Positions 38,631-50,600 of a stretch of 64,000 nucleotides of DNA are shown here, in pieces. The first letter of the stretch is position 1. Each line of letters opens with the position of its first letter. The notes under the pieces are model-generated. The model ran no database searches. It was not told where the DNA came from and saw only the letters and a list, made by a program, of their open reading frames with translations. The stretch covers positions 14,953,200-15,017,199 of the forward strand of contig CM046835.1 of the NCBI GenBank assembly GCA_025618425.1, given 5' to 3'. The stretch comes from Heliocidaris tuberculata. Lineage: Eukaryota; Echinodermata; Echinoidea; Camarodonta; Echinometridae. The translations under genes and the position numbers were made by a program.

Positions 38631-41600
38631 ACAGCTTTTAGCTTTTGGTAACTCTTGTGGAAATAATATAATTGTGAGAAATGAAAATGAGAGAATAATG
38701 GTTACGTAGCTTAAATCAAAGTTCCCCCGAGCTGTCCTCCCTTTTTGAAATTTTTGCAAAGGTTGAAAAAATGTCTCCGCCGGGAATCGAACCCGGGTCG
38801 TGGCTTAGAACGCCAATGCCTTAACCACTAGACCACGGAGACGGGCCACTGGTTTTGGCGACACCAGAAATGCTCTCTCTTTCATTTTTATGCAGGACAC
38901 ACATGCAAGTGGTCCAACTTAAACTTTAGTACAAGTATAGGGCCATCCAATAGAGAGAGATCGAGAGACAGAGACAGAGACAGAGACAGAGTAAGCAGCA
39001 TGGCAGTCTCTCCAGTCATATTAAGTCTTGTATGTTTGCTGAATTAAATTTTAGTTTTCACTGTGGAAGCCTATGATAAATTATAAAATGTTGACAAGAT
39101 GTGGTTGATATTTGCTAATTGCTACTGAAGTATTTAATGTTTTTCTCACATGAATGGCACATTCACAACCCTTTTTCAGATTTGTTTTCCCAAATGTAAC
39201 ATAATGAAAAACTGTAGAGCCTGCAAAGTTAAAAGAAACAATGGAGGCAAATTATGCAATATGTAAACAATAAACATCATTTATTATAAAGAAGGTTTTC
39301 TGTCTCCCTTTGTGGTTGAGTTTATGCAGTTAAAAAATCAAATTGAATACTGATACCGGTATATCGTTTAAAAAAAAGAAGAAAAAAAGAAGAAAAAAAA
39401 AGTACATAATTATGTGATATGTATATCAGGAGTAGATGTTGACGTACTAGACCAGGGCCCCGTTGCATAAAACTTACCATTAACGGTAACTTTGCTATCA
39501 ACGGCAACTCCCATGGAAACCTTGATTTTGATTGGCTGTTGAGTGATGTTACCATGGTAGTTACCATTGATAGCAGAGTTACCATTAACGGTAAGTTTTA
39601 TGCAACGGGGCCCAGGAGCCTGTCCCGAAATAGTCACCCATTTAACTCATAAGATTTGAACCCGTAAAGTTACATAAACCATCTAAGTCATTGACAAAAA
39701 GGTTGTCAGCCTGACCGTAGCCGCCGGGTTTAGCCCCCAGAGCCTCCAAAAGAGACCCCAAAAGCCATCTCCTCCCCCCCCCCCCCCCCCCCCCCCCCGT
39801 TTTGCACCAAACTTTGTCAGTAGGAAGTAGCATGATTGGACATACAAAACACAAAAAACTGACAAAAATTTCCGTCGGGATGGGGTGTCAGACGGCCCCT
39901 AAAAATTGGGGTAAATTTTTTCCCTTGAAGCCCAGAGACCAACTTTTTGTGAGAATAAGGAAGAGCTATATGGATATACCATCCAAAAATATAAAAACTG
40001 TCAAAATTGTCCATCGGGAAGGGGTGTCAGACCCGCCTGAAATGAAAACCCCAAAGTGCATGCCCTTTGACAACGCTTTGCTCCCCCCCCCCCCCGAAAA
40101 AAAAAAATGCTCTGTATGGAAAGAAAAACCATTTAATTCAAAAATGCTTTATTCAATTCACTCTAAATTTTCATAACATAATTTTGAGTATAATAATCTT
40201 CTTGAGGTGCTATATGGTGTTAATTGGTCTTTTGATTAATAAGTTACCAAATTGTGAAAATGTATTGCTTTTTCAAAAGTAGCAAAAAAATATTGTCAGG
40301 ATTATGTAAACACACCCATTGTCACGTCCATCGAGGCATAATAGAAGAGCTTTTCTGGTATCTGTACCGTTTGTGGTATGACTGCCATGTCAGACGTGTT
40401 GAAAGTCCGAATCTCCGAGCTTTTCTGGGTTATATCTTTGTTTATCCGTCTTTATTTTGAACACAAGTGAGGAAACTGAGGCAAGAGGAACATCGGATTA
40501 TATCAGCTATTAATATACAAAGTGAAATGTAAGGGTTAAAATGCCAAATTATCCTGTAAAAAGAGTAAAATTTGAGACTGATTATTGTGTGTGTTAGTGA
40601 GGCAATCCATTACTGTTTCTACGGGCCTACGCGAAGGCGGAAGGCCGGGACCCGGGGCCTGGCAGAACATAATTTATACAACGCGCATTCTGACTATTGA
40701 AGTTCATTTTCTCAAAGCAGGTGAATGCATATATAGTTTGCCACTATTGACGCTCGGGGGAAAGTTATCATCCATAAATTTGAATTAATTCGCGTACGTC
40801 ATAGTATCAAGAAAATAGATTTATATTTAGTAAAAAAGTAATTTTCATAGAAATATAAAACACATTTTCGTTTTTAGAATATATACATATATATCTGTTA
40901 AATATTTTAAATCTCAAATGTGATTTTGTATCAGGAAGAAAGACAATTTTGCATTCAGATTAAAAATATCTTTATGTACACATCAAGAAAATGGCAGCCC
41001 CCAGGTATCGCTTGCAGACGATAAATTTTGTTGAGAAAATCTTGATTTATACCTATCTCGTATATAATTGAATGCAAAACTACGTAGGACAACAAGAAGG
41101 AATAGATTACATCTCAATTATATTTTGAGGTTAATTCCCCTTTAAGCCAGGTGCACTCAGTACTCACACTTGTGCGAGGTTATTATATAGATAACCTCGC
41201 ACTCCATACCTTCATACCACAGAGAATTGCCACCCATAGAGAGTGTGTGCATGATCTCTAGCACATATGTGTGCTGGAAAGGAGCAAGATCCAAAACAGC
41301 CTGAAAATTTCACTTGATCAATATGCATGACAAAGATCCTATTGAAAAATCTGGCATGAAATCAGATATTCTATCGTGCTAAAATGTAGAGGAAAGTATT
41401 TTCTCAAAATCCTTCAACTTAACAGTATGCAAATTTTAGCCTGATCCAAGTTTTCATCTTCAGAGTGCCAAATTTTTTTTTCTTACTCCTTATGTAAATA
41501 TAAACACCAAATTTTAGATGCATACATGTTTATCTGATACACAAAATATGAAAATTAGAATATCTTTAAAGGGGGTACCCAATGCTGAAACAATGTTAGT

Positions 41601-44600
41601 TCATTTAAAAGATCATGATTTTATTAGAAGAAAATCATCTGCCTTAAATTTTTTTTAAAGTTCGTGTTGCCAGAAAATCCCCGAAATATGGTAAGATTTC
41701 AGGATATTTTGGCCCCTCAGCTGTGTCCCAATTTCAGCTAGGTAACCACAATGACGTCAAAGTGGTTACCTTGTCGCGCAATTATAGCAAAATGCGCGCA
41801 AGGTGTAATGCATTTTGTACAGTCTAGCGCGCAACACATCTGCAATACGCGAACCTGGGTAACCACTTTGACGTCATTGTGGTTACCTAGCTGAAATTGG
41901 GACACAGCTGAGGGGCCAAAATATCCTGAAGTCTTACCATATTTCGGGGATTTTTCTGGCAACACGAATTTTAAAAAAACTTAAGGCAGATGATTTTCTG
42001 CTAATAAAATCATGATCTTTTAAATGAACTAACATTGTTTCAGCATTGGGTACCCCCTTTAACCCTTTCAGGACAGGGATTATTTAAGGGCTAAATTGAT
42101 CACATTTTGTTCTTCAAATTGGCAACAATAATATTTTTCCTTTTAGTGCTACATGGTTCTAATATGGTGTAATGTCTTTGAAAACAATATACATGGTTAG
42201 AAATTTGTTGAATAGTTGAAAGAAATTGCCAATTTCGATGAAAAACAATGATTTTAAACCTCTCAATGTGTTGCCAATTTAAGGATCTCAGAGCTTATTC
42301 TTGTTTTTAAAATTCCTGGCATCAAACGCAATATGGTCATGCAATAAAAATGGACATAGTGTGTGCAGAAAATTTTGCTCTTTCTACTCGTGCATCTGGT
42401 ATATTTTTTAGAGCTCTGGATCAAAAGTTATTGAGCCAAACCACAAAATGTGGTCAATTGTCTGGAAAGGGTTAAAGCAAAGCCAACCGATTGTATGAAC
42501 AGTATATAAATAATTCTAGTTTCGAGGTTACTCAAATGCATTCTTCTCATTATGCCTAAATGTATTTTATGTGTTAACTTATAATACATCATAATTAAAT
42601 TTTTATTCTTTTCTTATATGTTTAAAAAGTGAAATGATATATTTGTATCTCAGTGCATGTATACGTATATATACCCTAATTGTTGATTGTGTATTATATG
42701 TTTTATGTATTTGTCAATTGAATGTATATCGATATTTGTACAGGGCCCCTAGGAAGAATGATATTTGATTACTGATGTTGGAGCTAACCTGTTAAAATAA
42801 AACTTAATCAAATTAAATCAAACTAGTAAATTTAAGTATCATTTGACATTTTCAGTGATCACAAATTAGTCTAGATTGCCTTATTTTGTTCAAAAGGCAT
42901 TTTGGCTGTAGACCAGCATTATCACAAAAGTAGAGTTATGCATATTTGTTTTTTAAAATTCAGAAAATTCTATCTTGACAGCTTCCTAAAATTTACGAAT
43001 GAATGACAGTAAATTAAGTCATGGGTTTTATCTAGATTCTTGTCTAAATAATCTCATTCCTTGATTTAAATTCATTCATTATAGAGGATTTGTCACCACC
43101 AGTCTTCTCGGATGACTTTGACGTTCGACCGTTTAACAATTCCCAAACGCCAAGTTGGATACTAACTGTCACTAATAACTCGGGTGCTGTCACGATTACA
43201 TCATCGCCTAGTCCTGGGTCGTACTTTCCTCTGGGCAATACCACTGTGATTGTTACGGCCACTGACAACGCCATGTTGACCTCAACAGAAACATTTACTG
43301 TCCAGGTCGTATGTAAGTTAATCTTGGGAATCCTTGCTGAAAACGTCTCTGTCAGACTCTTCTGTATTTTTAATTTTGTGTGATGTATATTGAGTGTACA
43401 AATGGAGCAAGAATTGTTTTAATTTGACCCTGTTTGATTTTATTTTTCAAGTACAAGTACATTTAATGTAGGGAAATATGTTTTGACAAGATAACACATT
43501 CATGCTGACAGGCAGCTTATTGCCAGTGGGGTCCTATAACAATGTGCACGCTGATACATTCATATTCTATTTGATTAATATCCTCATAATGCTAGACAAA
43601 ACAAAATTGCTCAATACTCTTGCAAACAAGGCATAATAACCAATATGAACAAACTTATTTAGGTAATTCCGTGCAATGAGTCGTGTACGACATATGACAT
43701 TCATACATGTATGGTGTACATACAGTGTATATTCCATCCATACATTTATCCATATATTTCACCATGCTGATTGTTTATGTATTTTACATGTTTGACTCTG
43801 TAAATGGAACAATTTTAGCTATCAAGCAACATGTTATTTTTTATTTCAATAAACGGATTCAATTCCAGTTCCGATTCAAAAATTTAAAAATCACTTTGAT
43901 ATGACTATTACTAAGAGTAGTGATACCAGAAAGCATCATTATTCAGTAGTCATGCCAAGAGATTCTTCATTTTTAAATGAAATATATGGACAAAAATTAT
44001 GTTGTACACTCAGGTAACATTGGGTGGAATCACCCCTTTGATTAAACAAGAAATGAAACTTACTTCTTGGATTGAACTCAACAAACATTTAACCCTTTCA
44101 GGACAGGAATTATTTAAGGGCTAAATTGATCTCATTTTGTTCTTCAAATTGGCAACAATAATATTTTTCTTTTAGTGCTACATGGTTCTAATAAGGTATA
44201 ATGTCTTTGAATATAATATACATGGTGAATTATTATGTCGAAAAGTTCAAAAAATTGACAATTTTGATGGAAAACAATGATTTTGAACATCTCAATGTGT
44301 TGCCAATCCAAGGATTTTAAATCTTATTCTTGTTTTAAAATTCCTGGCATCAAAATGCAATATGGTCATGCAACAGAAATGGACATAGTGTATACAGATT
44401 TTTTTCTCTTTCTACTGATCCATCTTTTATATTTTTTAGATCTCTGAATCAAAAGCTATTGAACCAAACCATAAAATGTGGTCAATTGTCCAGAAAGGGT
44501 TAAAGCAAACATTTGCCATTTTTTATTACATACTATACTCCATTAAATATTTATATTGTAATTGATTATGATGTGGAGAGATCTCATGATAGAGAAATAA

Positions 44601-47600
44601 AGTGGAAATTGCAGCTTATAACATACGTTTAGCAGAGGCCGCAGAACGTCGGACGCCTCTGTTAGTGAAATGAAAGCCAGTCACTCTCCATTGTATTTTC
44701 CTTATCATTAATATCATTAGCTGATGGCTCCCCAGAAACAAGGAATTGTCCAGTAGATCAAACTTTCAGCGTAGAGCCAAATCAAGTCCCTCTTGCAGTT
44801 ACTTGGGAAGTACCCACTGCCAATGGAACGGGAACCATAACAACCACCAGCGACTACGATCCGGATGACCTGTTCAGTGCGGGCACAACCAAAGTCACTT
44901 ACAAATTTACTGATGATGCTGGCAGGACCTCCAAATGCTTCTTTAAAATCAAGATCACACGTACGTGCATATAGAGTACTTGCTGATATTTATTTTGGCC
45001 CTCTGGAAATTTGTATTCGATACAGCATGATTCATGTCCAGTGAGGTAAAGCAGTGTAGGTTGGGCTAATAGTGATGAAGAAGTATTTGAGATATTTCAG
45101 TCCAGAGTATTATCACTGTGAAGTTTTCGATCATTGCAGTAGATGATCGAGTTGCAGGGTGTACTAGTAAAGTAGTAATCCTGCTAAATGGACCTACTCA
45201 GGGCCCTGTTGCATAGAATTTACCATTAACGGTAACTTTGCAATCAGTGGTAACTCCCATGGAAACCTTGATTTTGATTGGCTGTTGAGTGATGTTACCA
45301 TGGTAGTTACCATGCATTGATAGCAGAGTTACCATTAATGGTAAGTTTTATGCAGCAGGACCCAGAACTTGTATAAAATTGGACAGTGGTAAATAGATAA
45401 ATGAATGAATACAAAAGAAATAGGAAAAGGGGTCTCAATAAATCTTTTCAATACATGTATTTGCAGCTTTGTGTAACGAGAATGCCATCTTGAAAAGCTA
45501 CCTCTGTTTCCTCGTGTATAAAGGAAGTCACCAGACCTCAACTCGACTTTTTACAATATTAAACTAGTTATGTATGTGTCTCCTCAAAAGATGTATTTTA
45601 GAAAGAGGTAATTTTACATAAAAAGAAATTGCTAATGTGTTGAATGGGATTGGCTAATGCTGATGAGCCACTTTTCTTGCTTCCGATGTAAAATAAAATC
45701 CAATCATTTCCATAACGTGCAAACATTTTCTTTATCCATCAGTAAATGCTGATGAAACACCATCCAATCATTTCCATAACGTGCAAACATTTTCTTTATC
45801 TATCAGTAAATGCTGATGAAACACCACCAGAAGTTGTTTCGTGTCCTCAAAATGTGACAGTCAGCGAGCCCGCAGGGACAGAACAGACACCGGTCACATG
45901 GGAAGAGCCCGTGTTCAACGATGCTGTCAGTGGTACTGATCTCGATATACAGCAGTCAAAGATGTCCGGCTCGAACTTCACCGAAGGATCAACTCAGGTG
46001 CTCTACTCCGCCATGGATGGAAACTTTAATGCGGCATATTGCATGTTTACAGTGAATGTAAATGGTGAGTGTTGTATCTAACAGTGGGGTTGCATGGATT
46101 TAAGGTTATAATCAGCCCAGTGCCACCTTCCTATGAAACCCTAAGTAAACAACACATCTGGCTCCCCCCCCCCCCACCCCGCTTAATCGTGTGCTTGTGT
46201 CCCTTCTACTTTTTTACCCTAAAAGGCACCTGAAAATGCAAAAAAGGTTGCATTTATGTTGTTTTGCGTGAATGCTTGTCAGACATTTTACAAAATTGTG
46301 CCCTTCCCCACCCCTCTTATAGAATTCTGCCCCTAGAATTTAGGGCGAAATGCTACTCTTGCTGCTTCATATTTCTGGAGGACTATTGCTAACAATAAAA
46401 CCTCTTTTATACTCATCAAGAACCAGTCCTAATCTGCAGCTGAATCTTGATGCATGTATGCTATTAAATCGCTCATTGAAGTTTGCAGTGTGAGCATGAT
46501 TTGAAGCAAAAGCTCTGATGCTCTGGCCAGTTTCTGGGAGTTCTTGTTTTTCTCCCATCATCTCTCAATGTTGTACTCCAATCCTCTAAACTGTGTTGTA
46601 CAGAGTAGAATAGATCGATTAAGGGTCCTGCTATTTGCCTCTTTTAGGATTAGTGAACGTACTCCAGACTCGTTACTTTTCATTTTGAATTAGAGCAATG
46701 ACGACCCATTCCACATGAGAAACAGGCTACATCTTCAGAGCTGATGCTCCATATAGTGTTAACAAGTAAACCCTTCTGGTCTACCCAACGCAAGGTCCTT
46801 GCTTCACAGGATTCTTTGCCTTCTTCCATGTACTTTCATGAACTATATCACAATGCTATTACTTTATACTTCATACTTATTATTCAAATGATTTGTAAAA
46901 TGTAAAAACAAATGAAGGGAAGAAAATAAATGTTATATTGAATTGAAATGAACATCACAAAAGTGGCATAATACTTGCCGAATTTGTGCAAAGGGGCAGA
47001 AAATTTTGGATCAGGAAAGTTTAATCATTGATCTAGCCTTTTTTCTAGTTCCTTTAATCAAAAAATGGAATCAATCACACTTTGTTCTAAGTCTCCTAAG
47101 CAGTGGATTTAGTTTCCTCCTCTGATAATTTATTTCTCCAGTGGTGGAAGACAACAATAACCCTGTCATTGTCAACTGTCCTCAAAACATCATTCACTGG
47201 GTCCCTGGTGGAGAAACCATGGCGACTGTTTCGTGGGTAGCTCCGAATATTACGGACGATTCTCCCTTCACCGTTCAAATCTCTCATGAACCAGGCAGCG
47301 TGTTTCAGGTCGGAATGGACACCACAGTGTCCTACAATGCTACTGATATTGTCAACAACATGGAACGCTGCACTTTTACTGTATCTGTCCAAGGTTAGTT
47401 AAACCAATTCTAGTTTCCTCCAAAATGGGTAAATGACAGAAAACCATCAGGAATTTGTTAAAGATATTAGCCTTAATACTTGCAAAAGTCAACCTAGCTC
47501 TAATGTCTCAATAGTAATGACATCAGTAACATCATATTCATAGACAGTCCACAACTTTTCATTGGTGGAGATCATTTTTAAAAAGACCTCAGCAATTTTA

Positions 47601-50600
47601 TACTGTAGGTTTTATATAAACCTCTGAGTCTGACAGTCTTGTTTTTACATCTGAACACTGCTTGATCAGACTGTGTTCAAGATGAATTGTCAGAATGTTA
47701 AATTTAAGATAGAATAACCATATCGTATCATTATACTTTAAACCTGGTATTTTTCTTTAACTTTAATAGATGAGATGAATCATCTCCAAATATCTAAATG
47801 TCAGCAAAATGAAATGGCAGAAATATAGAGCCCTCTTGAGTTTCATCATATAGGAGAATTGAGAGTATGGAAATAAATATAAGGGGTTAAATAAACAAAT
47901 TATTTTCCCAAATCATTACAAGGTGTTAATTAAACAAAATCCTTTGGCGAATGTCCTTCTTTCAGAGGATACCGAAGATCCGGTGCTTGATTGCCCATCC
48001 AATATCAACATTCTGGTGACCCAGGAGGTAACAAACCAAGTGGTAACATGGCCGACACCCAATGCAACTGACAACTCCGGGGACATCACTATTACCTCGA
48101 GTCCACCTTCAGGGACGCCATTCATTGCGTCAGTGTCTGGGCAGAATGATATGGTGACTGTCGTGGCTGCCGATGCTTACGGGAATGACGTAATGTGTAC
48201 CTTCTTCGTAAATGTCAGATGTATGTATGAAGAAATCTTGTGCTGTTGATTGCAGACATAACACTTCTACTGTCTCTCCAATGTTAGTCTCATGTGTACC
48301 AACATGTACTAAGTTCTCTATTCTCTACATCTGCCAAATGACAAAAATGCACTGTGTCCGTCATATCTACTGGCCATGAAAACATTTGACTGAACATTTG
48401 ATCGTTTCAGTTGGTTTGATCAAAATTTCTATGAAAATATGTATTTTGAATTCTTTTTGACAGAAGCTTTTTTCAGCATTAAGGAAATTTCAAGCCTATT
48501 CACAACATGAATGTGAAAAATGTGTCCACCATGTTCACCACTGATGTTCATGTTCACCCTCATTTGACATTTTGTTTGAATGTTTTATTTTGGTGCCGGA
48601 GGCATTATATTTTCGGGTTTTCCGTCCATCCGCCCGTCCGTCTGTCTGTCCAGCTTTCTCGTTCTAGCGATAACTCAAGAACCACATGAGGTATGAACTT
48701 CAAACTTGGTGCTAGTATGTATCACCATAGGAAGACGATCTGATTAGATTTTGGGGTACGTAGGTCAAAGGTCAAGGTCACAGAGGCCAATTTCTGAAAT
48801 TTCAGGTGTTAGACTCGTTCTCGCGATAACTCAAGAACTTCTCCGAGCATCACATCATCAACTCACAGCACTTCGTAGATATCATTTCCAAGACCAAGAT
48901 TCAGCCCTCCGACATACTAGTCAGCTTCGATGTAGTCTCTCTTTTCATCAGCGTTCCCGTTGACAAAGCCTGCGACATCATCAAACAACGATTCATCTCC
49001 GACCCAGACCTTGAAGCTAGAACCACACTCACTCCAGACCAAATCCACGACTTACTCCTCACCCGCCTCAACTGAAATTCCTTCAAATGGCGTACCAACC
49101 ACTGCAAACAACTCAAAGGAGCAGCCATGGGTTCCCCCCTCTCACCCATCATTGCCAACATCTTCATGGAAAACTTTGAAAACCAAGCCCTCAAGACTTC
49201 TGACAAGCGCCCATCTCTCTGGCTTCGGTACGTTGACGACACCTTCGTCATCTGGCTTCACAGCAGATCTGATCTCCATCTATTCCTCGACCACATCAAA
49301 GACCAACACCCCAGCATCAAGTTCACTATGGAAACCCAACAAGAGGACTCAATCCCTTCCTAGACGTCCTCATCAAGAAGACACCCACTGGATTCCCTTC
49401 CCACCAAGTCTACCGAAAACCAACCCATACCGACCGATACCTCAACTACCGATCTCACACCATCCATCATCCGCCAGTCTGTCCCGAACACTCTCATCAG
49501 ACGAGCCCACCAACTTAGCGACGGTGACCACCTACAACAGGAACTCCGACATGTTACCAATGCTCTCACCACCATCAACCAATACCCCAGACACAAGATC
49601 AACACCCAACCACCCACCAGCAATACCCCAGATGCAAGATCAACACCCAACCACCCACCAGCAAGACTACCACCAGCCATCGAGATTCACCGACACGACA
49701 CTGTACCTCAAGACACAGGACTCCACATCAACAACATCTGGTACCCAATCCTCCGTCATGAGAATACTCCAGGCAACTCAGCTCTCCCTACCAACGCAAC
49801 CACCACACACACCACCCGGCCAGCCGACACCACCGCCGCCCACACACCAGAGAACCAGCCCGCCACTGCCGCCGCCCGCACACCAGTGAACCAGCCCGCC
49901 ACGGCCCCGACACACACCAAGACGCTCCGCTACAACCTCTGCCCACGCAGAAACATCGCCATGTCCGCATACCTTTCCCACCATCTACCCCCGCCATGCC
50001 ATTGAAGTGCGCCAGACCCGACAGCTAGCTACCTACAAGTCGCCTAGCCCGCCGGCAGCCTACTACACCCAAGTCCGCATTATCTCTACTTATACCCCAC
50101 CCGCACCAGGTCGGTCTGACTCGGGATTTTTAAGAGTGTAGGAAATTATGCATATATGTATTGCCATAGAATGGTTATTCTTTATCATTATAATGTTTCC
50201 AGCACAAAAAAGTCAATGTGTATGGGTGTGTGTGTGTGTGAGTGTGTATGGGTATACACGTATATATACATACCAATAAATAAATACACAGGAAAATAGT
50301 AGAGAGAGAGAGAAGAAAAAAGAAAAAAAAAAGAAAGAAAGGGAGAAAAGGAAGAAGAAAGAAGAAGGGAAAAAAGAAAAAAGGAAAAAAATTAAAATTA
50401 AAAAAAAAAAAGGTGAGGATAGGTGATGATGCGCATACAAAGTCTTGATATTGCAAGTAATAGGGTAGCCGACGAACTGTAATTATAAATAAACACTTCT
50501 AGTATACGACACATTATACATCAGTAACTACTAAGTTAACACTAAAACTCAAAAAAAAAATTTGTCTTACCTAGTTCTAATACCAAATAATTAACAAATA

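Noticed and set aside
45746..45806. Upstream extension of exon 4 (open frame beginning at 45746)
   Set aside because: It is the duplicated acceptor region read through. The true exon starts after the second CAG at 45806.
46065..47141. Possible LINE remnant in the intron between exons 4 and 5
   Set aside because: A few phrases look like a decayed retroelement tail (AATAAATG near 46925), but no RT motif could be read on either strand.
48960..49889. 309-codon Ser/Thr/Pro-rich open frame
   Set aside because: It overlaps the Penelope-like reverse transcriptase in a different frame; the catalytic YVDD and neighbouring motifs lie in other frames, and the long openness comes from C-rich composition.
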